Assembly (NCBI RefSeq): GCF_003999195.1
Contig: NZ_RJVR01000368.1
Span: 1 to 45,249 of the forward strand
Direction of reading: 5' to 3'
From: Streptomyces soli
GTDB taxonomy: Bacteria > Actinomycetota > Actinomycetes > Streptomycetales > Streptomycetaceae
Length of the DNA stretch: 45,249 nucleotides
A program made the translations under genes and the position numbers. Below the pieces are notes generated by a model. That model was not told the origin of the DNA, searched no databases, and saw only the letters and a program-made list of their open reading frames with translations. This document shows, in pieces, positions 7,715 through 15,281 of this stretch. Position 1 is the first letter of the stretch. Every line of letters starts with the position of its first letter.

Positions 7715-8914
7715 GTGCCCGAGACCGCCGATCTTCAGTCCGTTCTCGACCGTGCTGCGGCGGGCGGCCGCATCACCCCGGAGGAGGCCCTCGGCCTCTA
7801 CCGGTCCGCGCCCCTCCACGCGCTCGGCTCGGCCGCCGACGCCGTTCGCCGACGCCGCTACGCCGGCACCGAGCACATCGCGACGTACATCATCGAGCGG
7901 AACATCAACTACACGAACGTGTGCGTCACGGCGTGCAAGTTCTGCGCCTTCTACGCCGCCCCCAAGGACACCGACAAGGGCTGGACCCGCGACCTCGACG
8001 ACATCCTGCGCCGCTGCGCCGAGACCGTCGAACTCGGCGGCACCCAGATCATGTTCCAGGGCGGCCACCACCCGGACTACGGCGTCGAGTACTACGAGAA
8101 GCACTTCTCCGCCATCAAGCAGGCCTTCCCGCAGCTGGTCATCCACTCCCTCGGCGCGTCCGAGGTCGAGCACATGGCCCGTATCTCGGCTGTCACCGTC
8201 GAGGAGGCCATCAGCCGCATCCACGCGGCCGGGCTGGACTCCTTCGCGGGCGCCGGCGCGGAGTTGCTGCCGGAACGGCCGCGCAAGGCGATCGCCCCGC
8301 TGAAGGAGAGCGGCGAACGCTGGCTGGAAATCATGGAGACCGCGCACGGGCTGGGTGTGGAGTCCACCTCCACCATGCTCATGGGCACCGGCGAGACCAA
8401 CGCCGAGCGCATCGAGCACCTGCGCATGATCCGGGACGTCCAGGACCGTACGGGCGGCTTCCGCGCCTTCATCCCGTACACCTACCAGCCCGAGAACAAC
8501 CACCTGAAGGGCCAGACGCAGGCCACGATCTTCGAGTACCTGCGCCTGATCGCGGTCGCCCGGCTCTTCCTCGACAACGTCGCCCACATCCAGGGCTCCT
8601 GGCTCACCGTCGGCAAGGAGGCCGGCCAGCTCTCGCTGCACTACGGCGCCGACGACCTCGGCTCGGTGATGCTGGAGGAGAACGTCGTCTCCTCCGCCGG
8701 CGCCAAGCACCGCTCGAACCGCATGGAGCTCATCCACCTCATCCGGACCGCCGGCCGCGTCCCGGCGCAGCGCGCGACCACCTACGAGCACCTCGTCGTC
8801 CACGACGACCCGGCGAACGACCCGGTCAACGACCACGTTGTCTCCCACCTCTCCTCCACGGCTATTGAGGGCGGCACCGCGCACCCCGAGCTGAAGCTCA
8901 TCGACGCGTCCTGA
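7715..8914 (+). CDS. mqnC: Cyclic dehypoxanthinyl futalosine synthase MqnC (radical SAM)
   Basis: MqnC uses S-adenosylmethionine and a 4Fe-4S cluster to cyclise dehypoxanthine futalosine in the futalosine menaquinone pathway. The 399-residue protein has the radical-SAM triad C70-x3-C74-x2-C77 (CVTACKFC), then GGTQIMFQGGHHPDYG, the E-rich segment HSLGASEVEHM and GAGAELLPERPR, all family-typical. GTG 7715 is chosen because it follows GGAAGGG by seven bases and gives the usual MqnC start; a longer in-frame extension overlaps the kinase gene. It lies 52 bp after the kinase, and an amidohydrolase-like gene follows at 17 bp. Confidence 0.96.
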   Translation: MPETADLQSVLDRAAAGGRITPEEALGLYRSAPLHALGSAADAVRRRRYAGTEHIATYIIERNINYTNVCVTACKFCAFYAAPKDTDKGWTRDLDDILRRCAETVELGGTQIMFQGGHHPDYGVEYYEKHFSAIKQAFPQLVIHSLGASEVEHMARISAVTVEEAISRIHAAGLDSFAGAGAELLPERPRKAIAPLKESGERWLEIMETAHGLGVESTSTMLMGTGETNAERIEHLRMIRDVQDRTGGFRAFIPYTYQPENNHLKGQTQATIFEYLRLIAVARLFLDNVAHIQGSWLTVGKEAGQLSLHYGADDLGSVMLEENVVSSAGAKHRSNRMELIHLIRTAGRVPAQRATTYEHLVVHDDPANDPVNDHVVSHLSSTAIEGGTAHPELKLIDAS

Positions 8915-8931
8915 CGGCTGTCGGATTCCTG

Positions 8932-9447
8932 ATGCTCACGCTGCACGCCGGTTCCGACGGGCAGGCCGTCGTGGTGTCCGGCGACCGCTTCGCGGCCGTC
9001 GGACCGTACGAGGAGCTGCTCGCGGAGTACGGCGAGCGGGCCCGGGTCCGGAAGTGGGACGGGGTGCTCACCCCGGGGCGCCACGAGCCGGACGCCGTCG
9101 CGCTGCTGGAGGCCGCCTACTGGCCGGACCCCCGGGAGGCGGAGGAACTCGGCACCGATCCGCTGACCGGCGCCGCGCTCACCGCGCTGGGGATGACCGA
9201 CACCCGCTGGGCTGCCAGTGCCCGGCGCGGGGTGCAGCGGCTGCTGGCGGCCGGGACCACCACCGTCGCCGGCCCTTTCACCAGGCCCGCTGTGCGGTCC
9301 GCGGTCGAGCGGTCGGCCATCCGGGTCGGCGCCGCGCGGCCCGGGGCGCTGGTCCCGGCCGACGTCGCCGACTTCGCGGTGTTCGCCGGGGACGGCCGCT
9401 GCCTGGCCACCGTGCTGGGCGGCCGGCTGGTGCACCGGCGGGCGTAG
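8932..9447 (+). CDS. Degenerate imidazolonepropionase/amidohydrolase-like small protein
   Basis: A 171-residue protein resembling the N-terminal and C-terminal beta-sandwich parts of metal-dependent amidohydrolases with most of the catalytic barrel missing. It starts LTLHAGSDGQAVVVSGDRFAAVG and ends ADFAVFAGDGRCLATVLGGRLVHRR, the usual strand pattern at the two ends of such enzymes. The HxH metal motif expected after the first strands is not seen; the equivalent spot reads GVLTPGRHEPD. It is therefore probably not a working aminodeoxyfutalosine deaminase despite sitting next to mqnC. Proteins of this sort are commonly annotated 'imidazolonepropionase-like domain' in Streptomyces. Its role may be structural or accessory. 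Confidence 0.7.
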   Translation: MLTLHAGSDGQAVVVSGDRFAAVGPYEELLAEYGERARVRKWDGVLTPGRHEPDAVALLEAAYWPDPREAEELGTDPLTGAALTALGMTDTRWAASARRGVQRLLAAGTTTVAGPFTRPAVRSAVERSAIRVGAARPGALVPADVADFAVFAGDGRCLATVLGGRLVHRRA

Positions 9448-9487
9448 AACCGCTCGCGCGTCAGGGCCCGATCACGATGCAGGAGTA

Positions 9488-9648
9488 AGAGGCCGCGCAG
9501 ATAGGTGGGGTGGAGGAAGGAGCGGGTCGAGGGCCGAGTCTGGCAAGGCGGAGGAGGGAGACGCAGCGGAGCTGCGGCGACCGACGACAACGCCGCCAGG
9601 CGAGAGCCATCGGCACGCGACGCCGCACCACCTATCTGCGCGGCCTCT
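9488..9648. repeat. 161-bp element bounded by perfect 21-bp inverted repeats
   Basis: The left arm 9488-9508 (begins AGAGGCCGCGCAGATAG) and right arm 9628-9648 are exact reverse complements over 21 bp. The 119 bp between them is purine-rich and includes CAGCGGAGCTGCGGCG. The right arm covers the stop codon of the small minus-strand gene (TAG at 9647-9649). A TA dinucleotide lies at both edges (9486-9487 and 9648-9649). It may be a miniature inverted-repeat element or a long shared terminator for the converging genes. No reading frame in it looks coding. Confidence 0.7.
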
Positions 9649-9832
9649 AAGCGACGATGCCGTTCTCGTCGGGCGTGGGGAGCGGGGAGGGCGTCGGGCA
9701 CTGCCCCCACGTGGCGCCCCCCGGCTCGTCCGCCGCCTCCGACGAGGCGTTGAGCCACTGCGTAAGCCCCGCCCCCAGCACGACGAGCAGCAGCCAGCCG
9801 CCGACCAGATACCGCTTCGCTCGTAAGGACAC
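9647..9832 (-). CDS. Small single-pass membrane protein with TTA codon
   Basis: A 61-residue predicted protein: basic start SLRAKRY, one hydrophobic helix (LVGGWLLLVVLGAGLTQWL, about residues 9-27) and an acidic, Pro-rich tail ending PDENGIVA. It starts at GTG 9830-9832, the only sensible start in the frame; the ribosome site is weak. Its third codon is TTA, so it may depend on the bldA tRNA. It is divergent from menG, with only 72 bp between starts, so their promoters overlap. I do not recognise a family; similar short proteins occur beside menG in Streptomyces. The frame has strong GC3 bias and a convincing membrane topology. Confidence 0.65.
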   Translation of the reverse strand: MSLRAKRYLVGGWLLLVVLGAGLTQWLNASSEAADEPGGATWGQCPTPSPLPTPDENGIVA

Positions 9833-9904
9833 GCGCTGATGGTATTGGCCGCCGACACGACCCCTGCGGCGGGGGCGTGGTCGGGCGGGGTCCAGAATGG
9901 GGGC

Positions 9905-10597
9905 GTGACCCGAGCATCCCTGGACAAGCAGCCGCACGAAGTCGCCGCGATGTTCGACGACGTCGCGGCCAACTACGACCTGACCAACGACGTGCTGTCG
10001 CTCGGCCAGGACCGCCGTTGGCGCAAGGCGGTGGCCCAGGCCCTGGACGTACGCCCGGGAGAGCGCGTCCTGGACCTCGGGGCGGGCACCGGGACGTCGT
10101 CCCTGCCGTTCGCCGCCGCAGGGGCGAAGGTCGTGCCGTGCGACTTCTCCCTCGGGATGCTGCGGGAGGGCAAGAAGCGCAACCCCTTCCTCCCGCTGAC
10201 CGCCGGTGACGCGACCCGGCTGCCGTTCGCGGACGGGGTCTTCGACGCCGTCACCATCTCCTTCGCGCTGCGCAACGTCCACGACACCGACGCCGCGCTC
10301 CGCGAGATGTTCCGGGTCGCCAAGCCGGGCGGCCGGGTCGTCATCTGCGAGTTCAGCCACCCCACCTGGGCACCCTTCCGCACCGTCTACACGGAATACC
10401 TCATGCGCGCCCTGCCGCCGGTCGCGACCGCGGTCAGCAGCAGCCCGGACGCGTACGTCTATCTCGCCGAGTCCATCCGCGCCTGGCCCGACCAGCCCGC
10501 GCTCGCGGCGAAGCTGCAGAAGGCCGGCTGGGCGAAGGTCGCCTGGCGCAATCTGACCGGCGGCATCGTCGCCCTGCACCGCGCCACCAAGCCGTAG
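9905..10597 (+). CDS. menG: Demethylmenaquinone methyltransferase MenG/UbiE
   Basis: MenG methylates demethylmenaquinone with SAM, the last core step of menaquinone synthesis. The 230-residue protein starts VTRASLDKQPHEVAAMFD and has the UbiE signature YDLTNDVLSLGQDRRWRK, SAM-binding VLDLGAGTGT (about residues 55-65), DATRLPFADGVFDAVTISFALRN and the terminal GGIVALHRA. The GTG at 9905 matches the family start; an in-frame ATG at 9839 would add 22 non-conserved residues overlapping the divergent promoter. It is 62 bp upstream of the menJ-like gene and probably in one transcript with it. Confidence 0.95.
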   Translation: MTRASLDKQPHEVAAMFDDVAANYDLTNDVLSLGQDRRWRKAVAQALDVRPGERVLDLGAGTGTSSLPFAAAGAKVVPCDFSLGMLREGKKRNPFLPLTAGDATRLPFADGVFDAVTISFALRNVHDTDAALREMFRVAKPGGRVVICEFSHPTWAPFRTVYTEYLMRALPPVATAVSSSPDAYVYLAESIRAWPDQPALAAKLQKAGWAKVAWRNLTGGIVALHRATKP

Positions 10598-10659
10598 TCC
10601 GCGTCCGACTCTCCGCAGTTCTCCGCAGTCCGACTCTTACGAAACGGGAGATCCCGACC

Positions 10660-11946
10660 GTGACAGAAGCCGTCGCTTCCGAACGCAGCGCCGATGTGAT
10701 CGTCGTAGGGGCCGGTCCCGCCGGTTCGACCACGGCGTACTACCTGGCCAAGGCCGGGCTTGACGTCCTGCTCCTGGAGAAGACCACCTTCCCGCGCGAG
10801 AAGGTCTGCGGCGACGGGCTGACCCCGCGCGCGACCAAGCAACTGGTCGGCATGGGCATCGACATCTCCGAAGAGGCCGGCTGGCTGCGCAACAAGGGCC
10901 TGCGCATCATCGCCGGCGGTGTCCGCCTCCAGCTCGACTGGCCGGAACTCGCCTCCTTCCCGGACTACGGACTCGTACGCAAGCGCGAGGACTTCGACGA
11001 ACTCCTCGCCCGTCAGGCCGAGAAGGCCGGCGCCCGCCTCTATGAGCGCTGCAATGTCGGCGCCCCGATCCGCGACGAGCGGACCGGCCGGATCACCGGC
11101 GTCGAGGCGAAGCTCGGCGAGGAGAAGACCCCCGTCACCTTCCACGCGCCGCTGGTGGTGGCCGCCGACGGCAACTCCACCCGGCTGTCGCTCGCGATGG
11201 GCCTGCACCGGCGTGAGGACCGCCCGATGGGCGTCGCCGTACGGACGTACTTCACCTCGCCGCGCCACGAAGACGACTATCTGGAGTCCTGGCTGGAGCT
11301 GTGGGACAAGCGCGGTCCCGAGGACCGGCTGCTGCCCGGCTACGGCTGGATCTTCGGCATGGGCGACGGCACGTCGAACGTCGGGCTCGGCATCCTCAAC
11401 TCGTCCTCCGCCTTCAAGGAACTGGACTGGCGCGAGGTCCTCAAGTCCTGGTGCGCCTCCATGCCCGAGGACTGGGGCTACACCGACGACAACCAGATCG
11501 GTCCCATCCGGGGCGCGGCGCTGCCCATGGCCTTCAACCGGCAGCCGCACTACACCAGAGGCCTGCTGCTGGTAGGTGACGCGGGCGGTCTCGTCAACCC
11601 GTTCAACGGCGAGGGCATCGCCTACGCGATGGAATCCGGGCAGATCGCCGCGGATGTCATCGTGCAGGCGCACGCCCGCCAGACGTCCGGGCAGCGCGAA
11701 CTCGCCCTGCAGGCCTACCCGCGCATCCTCAAGGACACCTACGGCGGCTACTACACGCTCGGCCGCGCCTTCGTGAAGATGATCGGCAACCCCAAGGTCA
11801 TGAAGGTCGCGACCCAGCGCGGCCTGACCCACCCCATGCTGATGAAGTTCACGCTCAAGCTGCTTGCCAACCTCACCGACCCGGTCGGTGGCGACGCGAT
11901 GGACCGCGTGATCAACGGACTGACAAAGGTCGCTCCGCGTTCGTGA
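10660..11946 (+). CDS. menJ: Geranylgeranyl-reductase-family flavoprotein, probable menaquinone reductase MenJ
   Basis: A 428-residue FAD enzyme of the geranylgeranyl reductase family. The N-terminus has the dinucleotide motif VIVVGAGPAGSTTAYYLAKAG, then EKTTFPREKVCGDGLTPRA, the substrate-side Cys motif of the family, and later LLVGDAGGLVNPFNGEGIAYAMESG for FAD. Mycobacterial MenJ saturates one or more isoprene units of menaquinone. Streptomyces make partly saturated MK-9, so the same role here, directly after menG, is a sound inference. GTG 10660 follows AACGGGAG. Its last 35 bp overlap the 3' end of the opposite-strand acyltransferase gene. Confidence 0.9.
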   Translation: MTEAVASERSADVIVVGAGPAGSTTAYYLAKAGLDVLLLEKTTFPREKVCGDGLTPRATKQLVGMGIDISEEAGWLRNKGLRIIAGGVRLQLDWPELASFPDYGLVRKREDFDELLARQAEKAGARLYERCNVGAPIRDERTGRITGVEAKLGEEKTPVTFHAPLVVAADGNSTRLSLAMGLHRREDRPMGVAVRTYFTSPRHEDDYLESWLELWDKRGPEDRLLPGYGWIFGMGDGTSNVGLGILNSSSAFKELDWREVLKSWCASMPEDWGYTDDNQIGPIRGAALPMAFNRQPHYTRGLLLVGDAGGLVNPFNGEGIAYAMESGQIAADVIVQAHARQTSGQRELALQAYPRILKDTYGGYYTLGRAFVKMIGNPKVMKVATQRGLTHPMLMKFTLKLLANLTDPVGGDAMDRVINGLTKVAPRS

Positions 11947-13171
11947 GATGAGACATGGCTCGGTCGCAGAGCTTTGCGCTGCGGCCGTCGTCCGTCGAGG
12001 TGACGGTGAAGAAGAGCCGTCCGGCGTGCCCGACGGCGAACACCAGGGGCGTGCCGGACAGGCTCGTGTGGGCGGCCGGGTATAGGGCGTCGAGGCGCAG
12101 CGGTCCGTAGTCGACCGGGACCGACGACAGACGCATGTTGCTGATGGAGACGTCGAAGAGGCTCTGCCGGCGCTCGCTGCGCAGCAGCAGTGAACTGATG
12201 GCCGCGCGGGGGAGGAACGGGAGCAGGCGGAGGACCCGGACCAGCGGAACGAGCTCGTCGGGGCGCAGGCGGCGGTGGATGTCGGCTCTGACACTTCGGG
12301 CCACGTCCCAGAAGTCGTCGGGGCTGCTTCCGTCGACCTCCGTCAGGAGGGTGGCCGCGTAGAGGCCGACCGCCTCGCCCGGGGACGGGTCCAGCACCCG
12401 CCGCAGATCCGCCGGTACGGCGATGGCGGCCGGGGCCGGGTGGCCGAAGTCGGCGAGGTCGGCGAGGGCGCGGGCGAAGGCGGTGCTGAGTGCGGCCTGG
12501 AGGGTGGCGCCCTCGGCGCGGCAGCGGGTGAGGAGAGCCGAGGTCGCGGAGGCGTCGAGAGACCAGGTGGCGTGGCAGAGCGGGCCGCCGCCCGGGTGTG
12601 GCGGGCGGCCCTTGCCGCGCAGTTCGCGGGCCATCCTGCGCAGGTCGGCGGGATCGACGCGGCGGCCGGGGAGCAGGTCGTCGGCGGGAGCGGCGAGGAC
12701 GGGGGACATGTCGGCCGCCGGGTCGGCGAGGCGGCGCAGCAGATCCCGCAGGACGACGCACAGCGACAGGCCGTCGGCGACGAGGTGGTGGTAGATCCCC
12801 ACCAGGTCGAAGGAGTCGCCGGCGTCGACCATGACGAAGCGGGCCAGCGGCCCGGTGCCGGTGTCGAAGGGGCGCTGCAGCTCCTCCTCGACGATCTCGA
12901 CGGTACGGCCGAAGTGGTCCGGGCCGGTCACCCTGACCACCCGCAGGTCCGGGTCCGGCACCCCCTCCGTGGTGAGCCGGGCCTGCCAGGGACCGGCGTC
13001 GGCGATGCGTGCGGCGAGCAGCGGGTGCCGCTCGCGGGCGGCGGTCAGCGCCGCGCGCAGCAGGTTGGGCGTGGTCCGGCCGTGAATGCGGCCGGTGAGC
13101 GCGATGTTGACGGGGAGCACCTCGCCGGCCGCCCACACGAAGCGCTCGGTCGGTGACAGTCGGCGGCGCAT
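11912..13171 (-). CDS. Condensation-fold (PapA/WES-like) acyltransferase
   Basis: A 419-residue stand-alone protein of the CoA-dependent acyltransferase/condensation fold. The active-site motif HHxxxDG is intact (HHLVADG, His128-Gly134) in IYHHLVADGLSL. The later segment FDVSISNMRLSSVP resembles the floor-loop region of PapA5 and alcohol acyltransferases. There is no carrier domain, so it should transfer an acyl group to a small alcohol or amine. It is the last gene of the five-gene leftward operon, 24 bp after the SDR gene, behind GAGGAG. In this context a likely task is O- or N-acylation of the lipid made by the upstream enzymes, but this is inference. The 3' end runs 35 bp into menJ on the other strand. 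Confidence 0.78.
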   Translation of the reverse strand: MRRRLSPTERFVWAAGEVLPVNIALTGRIHGRTTPNLLRAALTAARERHPLLAARIADAGPWQARLTTEGVPDPDLRVVRVTGPDHFGRTVEIVEEELQRPFDTGTGPLARFVMVDAGDSFDLVGIYHHLVADGLSLCVVLRDLLRRLADPAADMSPVLAAPADDLLPGRRVDPADLRRMARELRGKGRPPHPGGGPLCHATWSLDASATSALLTRCRAEGATLQAALSTAFARALADLADFGHPAPAAIAVPADLRRVLDPSPGEAVGLYAATLLTEVDGSSPDDFWDVARSVRADIHRRLRPDELVPLVRVLRLLPFLPRAAISSLLLRSERRQSLFDVSISNMRLSSVPVDYGPLRLDALYPAAHTSLSGTPLVFAVGHAGRLFFTVTSTDDGRSAKLCDRAMSHLTNAERPLSVR

Positions 13172-13195
13172 GCTGTTGCTCCTCTACGAAGTCCG

Positions 13196-14101
13196 CTACG
13201 CGGTAAGGGCTGCCCGCAGTCCTTCGGGCAGTGTGATCTCCGGGGTGAACGGCAGCCGGCCCGGCGCGCTGGTCCAGGCGGGGTGCAGCGCCTCGGCGAC
13301 CTTGTCCGGGTTGAGGACGGACCCGCGGCCGAACACCCGGGCCGCAGCCACCGCCACGCCCCCCGGGATGTGCACCACCCGGGGCGCCCGCCGCCCCAGC
13401 ACCGCGGCGACCGCCGCACCGATGTCGGCCCAGAGATGCTCAGTGCCGTCGCTGACGTGGTAAATCGCGCCGGGAGCACCGGAGTCGGCGGCAGTGAGCA
13501 GGGCCTGGCACAGGTCGTCCACGTGGATCAGCGAGTAGTGGCGCGGCCCGCGGCGGCCGATGGCGGGCAGCAGCCCGGTGCGCACCGCCGTCACCAGGCG
13601 GGGCAGGAACTCGCGGTCACCGGGGCCGTAGACGATCGGCGGCCGCACGATCACGCCGGGCACGCGGTGGGCGACCTCGCGCAGCGCGTGTTCGCCGCCG
13701 AGCTTGCTGCGGCCGTACGCGGAGACCGGCGCCGGCTCCTCCTCCTCGCGGCGCTGCCGTCCGGGGCCGGCGGCGGCGAGCGAGGAGCAGTGGACCAGAC
13801 GCGGTGGCTCCGGCAGCGCGGCGAGGGCGGCGCAGAGCCGTCGGGTGCCTTCGGCGTTGACCCGGTCGTAGAGGTGGTGGCTCGGCGCCTTGGTGACCCC
13901 GGCGAGGTGGATGACGCGGTCGACGCCCTGGACCGCGGCGAGCAGCCCGGCGCCGGTGGCCAGGTCGCCGTACGCCGTCCGCACGCCTGGGAGGGCCGGG
14001 ATCGCGCGTACCAGAGCGGTGACGTCGTGGCCGCCGTCGGTGAGGTGGCGCAGCATTCTCCGGCCGATGAAGCCGGTCGCGCCGGTGACGAGATACCTCA
14101 T
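13196..14101 (-). CDS. cerR: Extended SDR, CerR-like ceramide reductase candidate
   Basis: A 301-residue NAD(P)-dependent extended short-chain dehydrogenase: GATGFIG nucleotide loop at the start, VIHLAGVTKA...VNAEGT, CSSLAAAGP and the catalytic YGRSK (Y-x3-K), then VRPPIVYGPGD. The AGVTKA plus SSLAAAGP combination is what I associate with CerR, which in Caulobacter crescentus reduces the 3-keto group of the ceramide precursor. The ATG at 14099-14101 is preceded by GAGG at good spacing; a GTG three codons upstream is an alternative. It lies 10 bp after the GNAT-fold gene. A generic sugar epimerase is the alternative, but no sugar genes adjoin. The symbol is by analogy. Confidence 0.72.
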   Translation of the reverse strand: MRYLVTGATGFIGRRMLRHLTDGGHDVTALVRAIPALPGVRTAYGDLATGAGLLAAVQGVDRVIHLAGVTKAPSHHLYDRVNAEGTRRLCAALAALPEPPRLVHCSSLAAAGPGRQRREEEEPAPVSAYGRSKLGGEHALREVAHRVPGVIVRPPIVYGPGDREFLPRLVTAVRTGLLPAIGRRGPRHYSLIHVDDLCQALLTAADSGAPGAIYHVSDGTEHLWADIGAAVAAVLGRRAPRVVHIPGGVAVAAARVFGRGSVLNPDKVAEALHPAWTSAPGRLPFTPEITLPEGLRAALTA

Positions 14102-14111
14102 ACGGAGCACC

Positions 14112-15281
14112 TCATACGGAAGCCCGCTCGTAGAGGCGGTGGGTGCGGAAGACGATGCCGCCGACGGCCTTGGCGTAGCGGTTGGCGTCGCGGTTGTCCT
14201 CCAGGATCCAGGAGAACTCGCTCTCGGTGTAGCCGAGGCGGAAGGCCGCTCGCTGGGTCTGGAGGTACATGGCGGCAGCCAGGCCGCGGTTGCGGTGCTC
14301 CTTCCTGATGCCTGAGGTGATGGCGCGGGTGCGGTTGATGCGGCGGGCGGCCCGGCTGATGCGGATCAGCCCGATGGGCAGGCCGCAGGTGGTGAGCCGG
14401 CCGCGGGCGGCGCGCAGGGCCTGGTTGGTGTCGGGGAGCCAGAGGGTGAAGGCGACGGGCTCGTCGTGGACCTCGGCGATCTGGAGCAGCTCGGGCTTCA
14501 GGATGGGCTTCAACTGCCGGACCGAATAGTCGAATTCGGCATCGGTCATGGGGACGGCGGCGTAGTTCTCGGCCCAGGCGTCGTTGTAGATGCCCTTGAC
14601 GGCCGCCAGGTCGGCGTCGAAGCGCGCCATGTCGAGCGGCCGGACGCGGACGCCGGGGTCGGCCAGGGCGCGGTCGGCGACGCGGCGGATGACGGCCGGC
14701 GGCTCGCCGTCGGGGGACATCGGGATCCGCCAGGAGAGCAGATCCTTGGCCTTGGTGAAGCCGCAGCCTTCCAGCAGCGCCGGATAGTACGGCGGGTTGT
14801 ACGGCATCATCATGGTCGGCGGGCCGTCGAAGCCGTCCACCAGCACTCCGCACTCGTCGTTCGTGGAGAAGCTGAGCGGGCCGAGCATCCGGCTCAGGCC
14901 GCGCTGGGCCAGCCAGCCGGCCGCCGTGTCGAGGAGCGCGCCGGCGACCCCGGCGTCGTCGGCGCACTCGAAGAGCCCGAAGTGGCCGCACTTGGGGTCG
15001 TGGCGCTCGTTGAAGCGCGGGTCGACGATGGCGGCGATCCGGCCGACGACCGCAGCACCGCGCCGGGCCAGGAAGAGCTGCACCGTACCCACGTCGTGGA
15101 AGGGGTTGCGGCGCGGATCGAGGAAGGCGCGCCGCTCCCGCTCCAACGGGGCGACCCAGTGCGGGTCGTCACGGTGGAGTGCGTACGGGCGGCGGATGAA
15201 GGCGGTGGTGTCGGCGCGACCCCGGACGGGCGTGACGGTGACAGGCGCGATGGCGACGGGCGTGCCGGTGATCGCGGTCAT
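14112..15281 (-). CDS. GNAT-fold acyltransferase, bacterial ceramide synthase (bCerS) candidate
   Basis: A 389-residue protein of the large GNAT-like family that includes bacterial ceramide synthase bCerS of Caulobacter. Visible hallmarks are FIRRPYALHRDDPHWVAPL near residue 30, RRAFLDPRRNPF, DPRFNERHD, FGLFECADD, GPLSFSTNDECGVLVDGF and MMPYNPPYYPALLE. The second half has IRKEHRNRGLAAAMY, the acetyl-CoA-type loop of a GNAT domain. bCerS N-acylates 3-ketosphinganine or sphinganine. Start ATG 15279-15281 overlaps the stop of the Spt-like gene (ATGA), so the two enzymes are made together. A general 'N-acetyltransferase' label is the fallback. Confidence 0.74.
   Translation of the reverse strand: MTAITGTPVAIAPVTVTPVRGRADTTAFIRRPYALHRDDPHWVAPLERERRAFLDPRRNPFHDVGTVQLFLARRGAAVVGRIAAIVDPRFNERHDPKCGHFGLFECADDAGVAGALLDTAAGWLAQRGLSRMLGPLSFSTNDECGVLVDGFDGPPTMMMPYNPPYYPALLEGCGFTKAKDLLSWRIPMSPDGEPPAVIRRVADRALADPGVRVRPLDMARFDADLAAVKGIYNDAWAENYAAVPMTDAEFDYSVRQLKPILKPELLQIAEVHDEPVAFTLWLPDTNQALRAARGRLTTCGLPIGLIRISRAARRINRTRAITSGIRKEHRNRGLAAAMYLQTQRAAFRLGYTESEFSWILEDNRDANRYAKAVGGIVFRTHRLYERASV

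Noticed and set aside
8932..9447. Functional aminodeoxyfutalosine deaminase (MqnX)
   Set aside because: At 171 residues it is far too short and has no HxH metal motif.
10459..12294. Very long minus-strand open frame across menG and menJ
   Set aside because: It is a GC-bias shadow antisense to two clear enzymes and has no recognisable domain.
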